From the NCBI GenBank assembly GCA_947650365.1, contig OX393549.1:20946572-21010571 (forward strand): DNA of 64,000 bases, given 5' to 3'. Under the pieces are notes generated by a model. It was given only the letters and a program-made list of their open reading frames with translations, did not search any database and was not told the origin of the DNA. A program made the translations under genes and the position numbers. Shown piece by piece: positions 52,207 to 63,560 of the stretch (positions are counted from its first letter, which is position 1; the number at the start of each line of letters is the position of its first letter). This DNA comes from Chamaelirium japonicum (taxonomy: Eukaryota; Streptophyta; Magnoliopsida; Liliales; Melanthiaceae).

Positions 52207-54711
52207 TGTTGAAGATGTGGCTCCACATAAGCCAGATACAAGTTCAAGATTCGTGCACGAAGGAACGGCAAAAGACAGAACACAGGAGCAATGGACGAGT
52301 TTGCCAAGAAGATCATGCACACAATCTCCCCAGGTTGTTCGCACAACTTGTATCGGCAGAAACGTCGGGCAAGCAATCGAGACTAATCATGTGCATGATC
52401 TCCCCTGATTGTGCGCACAATCTAGTCTTGTAGCATGCGATTGAAGTGGTTCGACTGGTTGTTTCACGTGAGATTCCTTCTACAAGTCAGAGACGAATGT
52501 GTGCCAATAGATAAGAGGTTCTATGATGAACCAAAAAACACAAGAGAGGAAATTATCAAGGCTATATAAGGGTTTATAGGGTAGCCATCAACAAGAGAGA
52601 AGGAGGGGAATTCATTGGAGGTTTGAGGGTACGTTACGGGAAGGGTTTCTTCTTGTTCTTCGGGGTGAGAGGACTGCGGGATCTATTCTCTTTAGGGGAT
52701 ATCTCTTTGTTGGTAATATAGGGATTGGAAGAGGACAAACATACATGTGCTTTTTGTATTCCTTTTCTCTAGTGAATCAATTAATTATCGTTATTCGAAT
52801 ATTGTGTGTGACTACTTTTACTTGTTTCTTTGTTCGTTTTTTTCGGTGATGGTGAGCCTTTGTCTTCTTCAAGGTAGTTTTTTGCAGATTATATTTCACG
52901 CTCCTTCTGCTGTATGAGGGCGTCAGATCATAACAAATTGGTACATATCCAAGGCTCGGTTTGAAAATCTAATACCAACAAATTGGCCAGTATCAGAGCT
53001 TCCTGTTAGAGATTCAGAGGCACTAGTTCAATGGTGAAGAAATCGAAGAAAACTTCGAGGGAGAGGTTGCGGTCTAGCACCTCGTTCCTGATCAGGGTGG
53101 TTTGAGATACTAGAGGGAGACCGATAGGAGGTTGCGGTCTAGCACCTCTTCCCTTGCACAATGGATTGTGGCGGCGAGGCATGATAGCATGGATACGTGC
53201 GGGTGCCTGGATCAAGGGGGAGCACCTTGATGGCTCGGGATTCACCTATGGTAACGTATTCAGCCGCTTACGAGCAGGTTGTTATGGGTTGCCGATGCGT
53301 GGCTATTGGAGACACCGACGGACACTGGTACGGATCCCCGACAGGTATGTGGGTGCCGACAGGCGCGGTGGTGGCATGCATGGCCGTGGGCACTTCTGTG
53401 GTTTAGTAGGGTGTAGTGGCTATCGACAGACAGCGGAACAAAAAACAACGATGATCGTGGTGGCGGTAGACTCGGTTGCGGGCATACCTACGATGCAACA
53501 GGGTGTGAAAGATGTTCGAACGTTGCCTAATGGGCGACAGCTTGGGAGCGATGGGCACGGACAACATCCTAAAGCAAAGCAAGGGCCGTGGACTACGACG
53601 GGGTCGTCGACAGGCAATGGATTAGAGTACAAGTGGAAAGGTGCAGCAAAACTAGCTAGATTGCTCAGGGCAATCCAAAGGTAAGAAGATTGCAAGGGTG
53701 AAGGATCTGCAAGTTATGCCTCGTCAAGAATATTCGATGAGGGAGACGTTCTAAGGGCTACCACTGATACTATATCAAATCATGACTGAATAATCGATAG
53801 CGAGGCCACACATCATATTTATTTGCACAAGAATGGTTCGACAAGTATCAAAAGCGCAATGGTTACATGGTAGGTTGATGGCTGGCGACGTACGACTCCT
53901 AAGGTGTCGATAAAGGAAGTCGGGGATATTCGACTTGAGATGTCTAATGGGTGAGTACAGACACTCAAGAATGTTCGTTATGTTCTGGGGTATAGAGAAA
54001 ATCTAGTCTCTCTTTCCAAGCTAGAATATCTCGGGGTGCAATTTCACCGATCAAGGTAGAGTTGTGTAGGCTTGGGATGGAGTTTCCATGATGATGAACG
54101 ATGTCTTAGGTGAAAATCTATACAGATTAGCCAGGAGAGCATAAGCACATATACAACGTTCGAAAAAAAAACAAGGGTGCAGGTGGAGCATACTTAGCGA
54201 CGAGGATGATCTAGATGTGGGTTCCATGGCGAAGTCTAACGACTTGGGCAGTCACCAAACGCGATGATTGGGCTCCTAGTAGGGGGAAAAGGCGGTGATG
54301 ATGATCAGGGGATGGATTCACTGTTCGAAGAGATAGAGTTCATATTCGAGTAAGTGCTCATGTTTTGTATGAAGCCAAGGTGGAGATTATTGAAGATGGG
54401 AAACCCATTGGAGGCTTGAGGATTTCTTCTGGTTCTTCAGGGTGAGAGAGCTGTGAAATCTATTCTCTTTTGGTGGTATCGATCTCTTTGTGGGTGAAGA
54501 TGGGATTGGTAGAGGACTACGTGTGCTCTTTGTATTCCTTTTCTATAGTGAGTCCATTGATCGTCGTTGTCGAAATATTGTGTGTGATTGCTTGTGCTTG
54601 TTTCTTTGTTCAATATTTTTGGCGGTGGTCAACCTTTGTTTTCTCCGAGGTGATTCTTCGCTTGTAGTGTTCTACGCTCCTTTCGCTGCGTGAGGGCCTC
54701 GGATTACAATA
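52207..54711 (+). mobile_element. Copia-type non-autonomous LTR element C
   Basis: 5' LTR 52207-52935 (starts TGTTGAAGATG, ends CATAACA). 3' LTR 54388-54711, with about 400 bp deleted relative to the 5' LTR. A perfect target duplication GAAGA lies at 52202-52206 and 54712-54716. A primer-site relic CAGTATCAGAGC is near 52990; the polypurine tract GCCAAGGTGGAGAT is at 54374-54387. The interior (about 1.45 kb) decodes in broken frames to a Copia protease site (WIIDSEATHHI, near 53790) and the pre-integrase linker (TLKNVRYVLGYRENLVSLSK, 53950-54020). No integrase or RT. Confidence 0.85.
53785..54145 (+). pseudogene. Copia protease / pre-integrase remnant
   Basis: Broken frames in element C. The protease active-site block normally reads DSGA; here it is DSEA. 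Stops interrupt the reading after VTW and after MSNG. The larger frame at 53154-53684 (176 codons) lies in the gag part of the same element and has no domain I can name. Confidence 0.7.
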
Positions 54712-54716
54712 GAAGA

Positions 54717-55046
54717 CCGTGTCTTGATCTTATCTGTAGCATCCACGGTGCGAAGAAGATTCAATTTGGCTACACTAGCTACCACTTATGTGAGGGATCC
54801 AGGAGTCGGCATCCTTATAGCTCGTCATCATCTAGTTGGTCTTCACCCCTAGGTTTCTTGTCGTTGAGGCCGAGTTTAATTTTGTACAATGAACTCGAGA
54901 ATCCATTCTTTAGTCCAAATCTCACCCTAAGTTTAACCATATTAAATGCATTTTCCTATAATGATAAATATCCAATATATCAAACTTTCAACAATCTCCC
55001 ATTACATGACACAATTATGGCACTCAGCACATGCTTTATAAGTCAC
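54717..55046. other. 3' flank of the SKS gene
   Basis: No feature recognised beyond the expected 3' untranslated region of the gene at 55047-60713. Confidence 0.4.
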
Positions 55047-58000
55047 TCACATAAGGCCACGGCTGGGTTTTAGAGGGGGTGAGTGGCGGCCGGCAGCCCT
55101 GCCGCAAAGGAGCACGTTCCCGGGGATCGGGCTCTCGTCAATCTCCGACTCCACCGGAGAGTGAACCCGTAAGTAGAGCTGCTCACCGATGTACTGGCGA
55201 GCCCATAACTCCGTCCTCAGATTCCAAATCCCCGCATTGTCGAGCGACACGTAGACCGCTGTCCACGACTTGGGATACACCTGCAACCCAAATGGGTGTC
55301 AAACCATGTACTAGTGGGCTAACCAGGGTTTCAAGTTCTCAAGTTCAATCTTACTTGGGTAGTGGAGCGGGAGACGGCATCCCTTAGGTTGTAGCTCCTT
55401 CGACTCGACGGACTCCATTTCCCGCCTTCCATCCTGCAAAATCGAACAATGCCATTGATTGACAGAAGGGAATTGGATTGATTTGGATGTTCGGATTCTG
55501 ATCTTGCGATCGCCGTTACCCGACAACCCAGAAGGCATAGCCGTCGAGGTGCCAGCTCTGGACGATGCTCTCCTGGTTCTCAAACACGATCTCGATGAAT
55601 GCGTGGTAGTCGGCCTTCATGACCGAGGTGTCGAGGTACACCTTCCGGCCAGTGGGTTCGTCGAGGATGCTCCCGAGATTGTAAACCCCTCCGATCTTGA
55701 AGTAGTCCGCGAGCTTCAAGGGGGTGTCGGCGGGGACGAAGGAGGCGCTGTTCACGGCGTAGCGCTGCTTGCCGTTCAAAATGGCGGCGGAGCTGGCGAG
55801 CCGGATGGTCCGAGCGATGGAGATCTGGCCGTAGTGGTAAGAGCCCTGGGGGTTCGGCCTTGGCCCGCTAGCAGTGAGATTGGTCCTGTGATGTTAAGGG
55901 AACAAAGCCTAAGCATAAAATGAAGGGAAAGTTTCACATAAGTCCCTTTAAAGAGATGACTTTAAGTCGTAGGACACGTTAATTTCAAAATATAGCTCAA
56001 GTCCCTCCCAACGATTATATACTTTTCTGAAACGAATGTACACTTTTTCTGAAGACGAATGCACACTTGTAGGGACCTTAACTAATATAGCAAATTATGA
56101 TGTCTTGCGGCTAATATTGCAAAATAGTTAAGGATCTATACCTACTTTGTCGTAAAATTAATGGCAAATTACAAAAACCTCTTTATAATTATACACCTAA
56201 TTTCACATTGGTCTCTCAATTGTTTTTTTTTTAATCCATATGTAAGTTCACCCCCTTCGCTAACGTTCAGCGATCAAATTTTATAGGGTTATTTTGACTT
56301 TGCCCTAAATTTTGCCTTGAATTAGAATTTACCCCCCATGTTTTCCTTAATTAGACTCTACCCCCCAAAACTAACTGTTCCGTCAGCTCACCATCTAAGA
56401 GAAAGGGTGAGCTGACTGAAAAGAAATACAGTTTTGGGAGGTGAGCTGACGGAATAGTTAGTTTTGGGGGGTAAAGTCTAATTAATGAAAATATGGGGCT
56501 AAAGTCTAATTCAAGGCAAAATTTGGGGGGCAAAGTCAAAATAACCCAATTTAATATTTACTCTAAAAAATGCCCTTTTTACTATGGCTAAACATGTTTT
56601 ATGAATATTACAAGGGTAGTTTGGTATAAAACTTAAGTTTGATGGGTGCAATTTGATGGAAGGGGTGAACATGTAAACATAACATAGTTTAAAGGGTTAA
56701 ATTGTGCAAAAAAAAAACTTGAAGGACCAATATAAAATTAGGTTCATAGATAAGGTGGTTTGTTTCTAATTTACCCTAAACTATAATGAATCCCCAATGC
56801 ATGATCAAAAAACTGGTAGAGGATGAATCGTACCGCATCGAGCGGGCCTGATTCATAGACCAATCAATCTGCTCAGTTGGTCCAGGCGGCGGCCGGCCCC
56901 GAACCTTCTGCCCGGAGTTCCGGTAGTGAAGAACGGCGGTGGTGGTGAGCTCCGGCGTGGCGAACCGGGTGGACACCGCTATGTAGTAGTCGCGGGCCGG
57001 GCGGTCGGCCGTCACCAGAACGGAGAGCGACTGGCCGACGTGGACGTCGACGGAGGTGTAGGTGGTCTGGACGGTGTGCGTGCCCTCCACCTCCACCAGC
57101 CTCATCTTGTGCCCTTGGATCCGGAAGTTAAGGGACTGCTCCAGCCCGACGTTCGATATCCGGAGCCTGTACGTCTTCCCTGCATCAAGATTCCCGCTCA
57201 GTATCGGATCAGATCAGCAACGTAGATCGTAAGCTGGAGCTTAGGGTGGACGGACCTGGTACGACCGTGAAGGAAGCGCCGTGGGGTCCACGACCGTTGA
57301 TGAGGATGCCATCAGGTTGAGGGAGCCTGTGACCCCGGTCAAGTTGGGCTTTCAATGCCTGATGCGCATACCAAAGATTTTTGCACGAATCATAAAGCTT
57401 GGTGGACGAAGTTTAATGCATGGCCGTACATCAGGGCTCTAGGGTGGCCGTACCTGGTGGTCGGACTTGTACCAGTCGCCGATGAGGAGGGTGAAGTCGC
57501 CGGCGGGGTCGGGGAAGGGGACGGGGATGAGGGGGCGGCTGAGGATGCGGAAGCCGCCGAAGCCGCCGGCGGCCTTGTGGAGGGCGAGGGAGGGGAAGTA
57601 GTAGAAGCTGCCGATCTGGTCCTTCACCTGCAACACGTACGTGAAGTTCTTGCCGGGGGGGATGGGGCAGTTGGTCCCCTGCACACCGTCCGCCCACGAG
57701 TTCCGCCGCTGCTGCACACCGTTCCTGTCGGATCAGGGTACAGATGCCGTGGCATCCACGTGTATCTAGGGTTAGTCTACTTAACCATAAAACCATATTT
57801 AGTAGATACATAATTAAATAAATAAAACTACACACTCGGAGATTCCTACTCCTAGGGATGGCAACGGTGCAGATTCGGTGCAGTTTTGGGCAAAATCGAA
57901 ATCGCACCGTAAAACCGAACCGCCACATCGAAGTCACACCGCACCACAACAGTGTACCATTAAGAAATACATTTAACTATGTCGATTCTATCTCTCACAT

Positions 58001-60263
58001 TGGCTTTAACGGTGTATTTTTACACAGTTAAATGTATTGGCTTTAAGAAATACATTTAACTGTGTCATATAAATACATTGAAAAATAACAATTTGGTTAA
58101 AAATGGTAACTATTTGTTAAATAGTATTTTCTGCACTTTTGATCACAATATATTTCTTTCACAACAAAAAAATGCATTTAACTATGTAAAACCAAGTCCT
58201 GATTCTTGGCATCAGTATCACGTGCATTTAACTATGTAAAACCAAGTCTAATTGTAGCTTTTTTTTTTTGGCTTGCGCTTGGTTCAGAGAATGAAACGAA
58301 AAGGTCGAGGGTCTAGAGAGAAGGGAGAAATATATTTTAGGGCTTTATCTGTTGAACCCTACAGAGGTGGGTATTAGCTTTTCTTGGTGCTTGAGTATGC
58401 TCGTGCGCTTTCGCTACTTAGAGAAAGTTAGAACTCAGCGTGACTTCTGAAGTATCAATAGGGGCCGCCCTACGATTTGCATCATAAGAGTGCGGGTAGA
58501 GCGCTTAAGGCATTTGCTAAGATGTTCTCTATCCTAGGTGAGACTCAATCTTGTTCTCTTTTGAGTCCTTTCCAAGCATCCTTGTTTATTTATTTTCCTT
58601 AATAAAAGATTTTAGTATCATTAGGATATCCAATTTGAATCAAAGTGCATTATTTGGAGATAACCACCAAGGATCCATTTTGCACCCCTACTTTCGTTGC
58701 CCTCCCCTATGCGTTCAAGGCGCGTGCATGCGTCAGTCATTAACCTTTTTTTTTTTGTAGTTGGACTATCCAAGCGATCATAGGTTAGTGCTCTAGAGTA
58801 AGGGCTCAAAGAGATCCAGATATCGAAACTGGGGGAAGTAGCTAGCAACTGCTATTTATTAATTCCATAATCCCATGAATATGACATCAACGGTCAGGAT
58901 TCGCACACACAAACAAGGCACAACGGCCTTGAGGAAAAGTTGGCTCCATGGTTTCCATACCGAAAGTTGAACAGGGAACCTCTCCAACATGGGAGAGAGG
59001 AAGCACACCAAGGCCAAGAGCCTGTAGGTTGTCTAGCGTTAACTAAAACGTATGGAATTGATATTACAACTATCTCTGAAAACTCCACCCTTCTAACCTC
59101 CTGTATCAGGCTGCTACATTTAGATATTGGATAGCGGATTGGCAGTTAGTCTCATATGTTTTGCTCAATATGAGACTTTTTGTTTGCTCACTCTGAGTAC
59201 AGTCTAGATCTAAATATAATTTTTGAATAATACTTTATACCAACCGGTGTTGGAGCATGCGCACTGGTTGGATGAATGTCAACCCCCTCTATGAACCATT
59301 GGATGAATGCCACTAGTGACATTCAGTCGTTCGGAGTTTCGATAGAATATCACTAGTGACATTCACACCTAGTGATATTCATCCAACGGTTCACAAAAGG
59401 GGTTGACCAACGGCTCCAACACTGGATTGGTGCAAAATATTGTTCATAATTTTTCTTTTTCTCCTCTCCCTATTATCTTTTTGAGAGATTACTATAATTA
59501 TGTTTACCCTTTCTTTTTAAAACAATTTCACCACATTTACTGCCATTAAAACTGCTTCATAATTGCAGAAGTTCAAACGGTGGCGTTGGGCGGCGCTATA
59601 TATCAAGTCATCCCATACAGTAAAGAGGGTCGTTGTCCTTTCCACTTCGCCCCGTCTTAAGAAGGGGATGACAACAAGCGGAAACTTCCTCTTTTAAGCA
59701 CTGATTGCACGATGTGTGGGGCGGTCCCGGAGACTGTGGATCACCTTCTTTTCTCGTGCTCCTTTGCGAAAAAAATTTGGGATTTAATCCGTGGTAAGCT
59801 TGGCATTATCGTTGAGCCAACTTCGTTGTTCGCCCTTTGGACATCGTGGGGTAGAAGGCGAATTCAGAAGGAGAGCAGAGAGGGTTGGGACATGCTAGTA
59901 GTTGCAGTCGTCTAGTCCATCTGGTTAGAGACGAACAAGAGAATTTTCTCCGGAAAGACGATCACTTGGGAGGTGGTGTTTCGTCGGATCAAGAGATTGG
60001 TGGAAGAGTGGATTCCGATGATTTTCTCTTTTTTTGCCTTTTCTTTAGCTTGTTTTACCAATTGATCGATCGGTTTTTTGGTTCGCAAGCTTTTTCTAAT
60101 CTACAGATTGGGGTCATTGCCTAACCCCTCCTCCCCCCTTTCTAGGAATTCTCTCTCTCAAAAAAAAAAAAAACTCACGTACCGTACGTACAGTCGTTGG
60201 CTACAATGGAGGCTCAGCATATAACCAAACGAAAACCCACTTCAAACAAGTGTTTATACTTTG

Positions 60264-60333
<70 letters not shown>

Positions 60334-60713
60334 ACCAAGATATGAGGAAGGGCTCCTTCAAGTGGTTGTGCACGTTGATGATGAGGTTGTCGTTGGTGAC
60401 CGAGTAGACATCGGGGCCTGGGAAAAGGCCATTGATCAATATCCCCTGCAAAGCAAACATTATGAGAATTAAAAAAAAAATACAGCTCCCATCAGTGATC
60501 AGGCACACCCACAGACACTAGGAGGACAGATCGAGATGGGGAGAGAAGATCAGGGTCTCTTGATACCTGCTGTTTAACCCCTAGAGGGTAGATCGACCCA
60601 TAAGTCACCTTCCAATCGAAGAACCTATATGGGTCATCCGCACCCACGAGGCCGATGAAGGAACAAACACAGCACAAGATAGCAAGAGCTGCTGCTATCT
60701 TCAGCAGCCCCAT
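55047..60713 (-). CDS. SKU5-similar (L-ascorbate oxidase homologue, pollen NTP303 type)
   Basis: A multicopper-oxidase-fold protein of the SKS family, secreted to the cell wall; 551 aa, the family's usual length. Eight exons: 60567-60713, 60336-60445, 57454-57724, 57256-57358, 56834-57179, 55520-55885, 55355-55433, 55047-55280, all GT-AG, frame kept throughout. Signal peptide residues 1-25, then DDPYRFFDWKVTYG. Cupredoxin 1: GILINGLFPGPDVYSVTNDN, NSWADGVQGTNCPIPPGKNF, GSFYYFPSLALHKAAGGFGG. Cupredoxin 2: GKTYRLRISNVGLEQSLNF. Cupredoxin 3: IVQSWHLDGYAFWVVG, NLRDAVSRSTTQVYPKSWTA. Copper ligands are replaced (SWNG for HWHG; WHLDGY for HLHGH), as in pollen-type SKS proteins, so oxidase activity is not expected. 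Close to tobacco NTP303 and Brassica Bp10 types by recalled motifs, which suggests pollen expression. No clear GPI tail. Confidence 0.93.
56286..56547. mobile_element. Mutator-like foldback MITE, copy 2 (intron 5 of the SKS gene)
   Basis: 262 bp, starts GGGTTATTTTGAC and ends GTCAAAATAACCC, nearly fully self-complementary. Flanking 9-mers AATTTTATA (56277-56285) and AATTTAATA (56548-56556) differ at one base. Strongly similar to 3167-3431. Confidence 0.85.
57854..58260. repeat. hAT-like MITE end and short repeats in intron 2 of the SKS gene
   Basis: TAGGGATGGCAACGGTGCAG at 57854 matches the left end of 27185-27494; the right end is not found. Around 57962-58250 the phrase ACATTTAACTATGT or a variant recurs five times. 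Confidence 0.45.
58798..59005. repeat. dispersed repeat R2, copy 2
   Basis: Partner of 49918-50115, roughly 80 percent alike by eye, in intron 2 of the SKS gene. Confidence 0.6.
59238..59437. mobile_element. foldback MITE (CACTAGTGACATTC type), copy 2
   Basis: Left arm ACCGGTGTTGGAGC...GGATGAATGTCAACCCC and right arm GGGGTTGACC...GCTCCAACACTGG are inverted copies, with CACTAGTGACATTC motifs between. Related to 28495-28690. Confidence 0.6.
59560..60172 (+). pseudogene. LINE 3' end with zf-RVT domain, copy 3
   Basis: The open part 59712-59915 encodes CTMCGAVPETVDHLLFSCSF and KKIWDLIRGKLGI, then a stop, then SIWLETNKRIFSGK in another frame. It ends in a short 3' UTR and a poly(A) run (60160-60172). 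It is a 5'-truncated retroposed copy, opposite in orientation to the SKS gene, inside its intron 2. Confidence 0.8.
60268..60331. repeat. (GA)n microsatellite abutting the intron 2 donor of the SKS gene
   Basis: On the coding strand exon 2 ends TCTTG/GTAAC and the intron continues directly as about 64 bp of CT. Confidence 0.95.
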
Positions 60714-60714
60714 G

Positions 60715-60718
<4 letters not shown>

Positions 60719-60764
<46 letters not shown>
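60719..60764. repeat. (CT)n / (GA)n microsatellite in the 5' leader of the SKS gene
   Basis: About 45 bp of GA on the coding strand ending 6 bp before the ATG. A second GA/CT stretch lies at 60783-60810. Confidence 0.95.
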
Positions 60765-60766
<2 letters not shown>

Positions 60767-60815
60767 ACTGTAGTTGGGCAAGGAGAGAGAGGGAGAGAGA
60801 GAGAGAGAGAAAAGG

Positions 60816-60824
60816 GGTATATAA
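60816..60824 (-). promoter_or_regulatory. candidate TATA box of the SKS gene
   Basis: TTATATAC on the minus strand, about 105 bp before the ATG at 60713. The interval to the ATG is almost entirely GA repeats, so the 5' leader would be purine-rich. Confidence 0.55.
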
Positions 60825-60885
60825 GAGTGGGGAAAGGAGGTGTCTAGGGTTTTATGTAAATGGAGATATTGAAGGGAACAGATGA

Positions 60886-61338
60886 TTGAGACGGGAAATG
60901 TTTTTCCAGAAAGCCGGAACGCTCGTATTCCGGTTCCGTTGGTCCCGCGCTTGTCATTTAATCTATAATGCTCCGCTGCATGGACGATCGGGATAGCATC
61001 GCTACAGGCGGGTCCAGATTCCCGTTTCGTCTTATTGGGCGTTAGTTAGCGAAATGATTGGCGTCGAGGCGCATCCTAACATGAGAAGCGGGAGAGCCGA
61101 GTCGGCGGGCTCTGCTTCAAGGCGTTGGAGGCGGGGCCCGCGTGACAGCTCACGTGCCGTTGTTTGGCCTTTCCGTGTCGGCCTCCGCCGGTGACCGGCA
61201 CGAGCTTCGAGGGGGGGGGGGGGGGCGGCACACGTAGAAACGATGCAAAGTCGGCGGTGAGGTGGTAGGAGTAATTAACCGCCGCCAGTAATTAGGGCAG
61301 GGGGCGGCAATGGGTCGGGTTCGGGTCGTACCCTATCC
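60886..61338. other. upstream region of the SKS gene
   Basis: GC-rich promoter-proximal sequence with no gene. A run of 14 G lies at about 61212-61225. Confidence 0.4.
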
Positions 61339-61346
61339 CTACCTAT

Positions 61347-61794
61347 TAGGGCTGGTAATTTCGGATCCGACACGGCAGACCTGACACGAAGTTAGCGGGT
61401 CTAGGTCAGGACTAAACGGGTTCGGGTCGTAAACGGGTCGACACGATAGACCCGTTTGATAAACGGGTCGGGCCCGGATTTAGGGTTTGGACATGATAGA
61501 CTCAAAAAGACCCATTTAATATTCAACGGGTCGTGTCTGGTCGGGTCTACCCGCAATCCGATACTGTTATATATAGTACCAATTAACGGGTCTATCGGGT
61601 CGAGTCGGATTGGGTCGGATCGGGTCAACTGAATAGACTCGTGTGGTAAACGGGTCTTATCGGGTCTACCCGTTTATTGGCGGGCTGGGTACGGGTTTAG
61701 GATCTAGACACGATTAATTAAACGGGTCGGGTCCGGGTCTAGGGGTTTTGGACACGACACGAAACCAACACGACCCGACCCGTTGACACCCCTA
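61347..61794. mobile_element. hAT-like MITE rich in CGGGTC, copy 2
   Basis: Starts TAGGGCTGG and ends GTTGACACCCCTA. Perfect 8-bp target duplication CTACCTAT (61339-61346 and 61795-61802), diagnostic of hAT transposition. 448 bp, non-coding. Relative at 27970-28348 in opposite orientation. Confidence 0.88.
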
Positions 61795-61802
61795 CTACCT
61801 AT

Positions 61803-62524
61803 ACCATGTCGATACCCATTCGGGTAGAAGATGGTTTATATCTATTCGGGTTTTGATTTTTGGTTCATACCCATAAGTTACTCAGGAGTTTCTATGCCTA
61901 TACCCTACCCAAATCTTGTTTCGGGTACAAATCATTACATGAAGTTTTCGGTTCTGTGCTACTCGGGTTCTCGGGTTTGTGGAGTCCATTGCCACGACTA
62001 AACTATGGGTGCCGAATTCTGACCGAGTTCTACTGGAATCCACATCAATTCCGAGGAATGGCGATGGGTCAGATTTGGGGTGGGGTCAGCTCTATCCCTA
62101 ATCCTTTCCGTTAAGAATACCTTGTCCCAAATCCGTATCGGGCTTAGGAGAAAGATCCAAAAACCCATCCCATATATACTTTATATAAGCAAAAATCCAA
62201 ACCAGTCTCGTCCCATATATATTTGGACGGAAATAGAAACGAGTTGGATTGGATTTAAACTAAAAGAGAAACACTAGATGTAGCAGGAACCAAATTCATT
62301 TAAAATAAAAAAAATTGATAAATTATTCTACAAATTTTTATAAAAAATATATTTCTGAAATAAAACTTTTGGGCAACGACAAATGCAACTATTGTTAATG
62401 TATATGTTAATAAATATATGTATATGTAAGAGGGTCGTGTTCGGGAAATGATTTTAAAAAAAATATAATTGAGGGGGGGCCATGGCCCCCCTTGGTCCAT
62501 ACATAGTTCCGTCCTTGCCCATTA
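61803..62524. other. intergenic, no gene seen
   Basis: 61803-62260 contains scattered CGGGTT/CCCAT phrases like another decayed hAT-like MITE. 62260-62500 is AT-rich. Confidence 0.35.
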
Positions 62525-62985
62525 GAGCATCTCCAACCGGCTCTGAAGCTCGGAGCACCTCGGAAGCAAGTGGGGCCCGCTTTTTGCTGCCATCTCATCG
62601 GAGGCCTCTTCGGTGAGAGGTTCAGCTCCAACGGCCTCCGAACCGGATGTCCGAGCATTTTGCACCAAACACCCTGCCCATTTTCAAGTTATCCAAACTC
62701 TTCAAATTTACTCCAAACCATGGTTCGCTGTTACTGTGTCCGAGCATTTATGAAAGGTCCGGGGGGTTTTAAAAAAAAAACCAGAATTTTTTATTCGCTC
62801 GGAGGCTCCGAAGGACCTCTGTTGTATGTGGAGGGCTTCGGAGGCCGGTCCGGGCCGCATGTGGCCTATGTGGCATGCCACGTAGGCCTTCAGACAAACA
62901 CTCGGAGTCGGTTGGAGCAGCTCTTTCTCTTCCGCGTGCCACGTGAGCGTTCAGAGCTCTCGCTCGGAGCCGGTTGGAGATGCTC
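62525..62985. mobile_element. PIF/Harbinger-like MITE (461 bp)
   Basis: Perfect 19-bp terminal inverted repeats GAGCATCTCCAACCGGCTC. Target duplication TTA (62522-62524 and 62986-62988), as expected for Tourist-type elements. Further internal CTCGGAG motifs. Non-coding. Confidence 0.88.
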
Positions 62986-63229
62986 TTAGGATAATATAAG
63001 AAGACCGGCTCCTTATAGGTATATATAATGTTTCTTTAACTACAGCCAACTGTTTTCACAAACAATCAGACCAATTCCTTGATAGTGCATACCAAACTAA
63101 CAGCAAACAAGGGTCGATCATTCCATGGAGAGGAGCCAACCCATTGTCCACTGTATTTTATCTAACATGCTACGGTTATTCATAAGCTGATCAGGACAAA
63201 AAGACACGAGATAGATCTAGTAGTTGATC

Positions 63230-63560
63230 AATATCTAAAGAGAGAGAATTTTCAAATGGAGCACCCTCTCTCTCTCATGTGTGAATTTGGTTCTCATAAA
63301 TCTTATTAAAAACCTACTATAAAAACATTAAAAACCTATTATTAATATAATAAATATCCATTCAATAACATTTAATGATCATTTGATATTAATTAGTATT
63401 TTTTTGAAAGGTTAATTAGGCACTCTCTCTCTCTCTCTCTCTCTAACAAGTGAATCACATCCCGAGGGTAGCCGTGGCCACTAAAAGCGACCATTTGAGT
63501 GCTTACGGACACAGGCATTTGCTAGACTGTATACATGGTACCAAAGTTGTGACATGCTCG
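63230..63560 (+). repeat. dispersed repeat family R1, copy 3
   Basis: Matches 47440-47700: CTCATAAATCTTATTAAAAACC, TTAATTAGGCACTCTCTCTC, GTGAATCACAT, GAGTGCTTACGGAC. Confidence 0.65.

Noticed and set aside
53154-53684. 176-codon plus-strand open frame
   Set aside because: Lies inside Copia element C. The same DNA is found in element A without this frame conserved. No recognisable motif.
55459-55923. 154-codon plus-strand open frame
   Set aside because: Antisense shadow of exon 6 of the SKS gene.
57355-57813. 152-codon plus-strand open frame
   Set aside because: Antisense shadow of exon 3 of the SKS gene.
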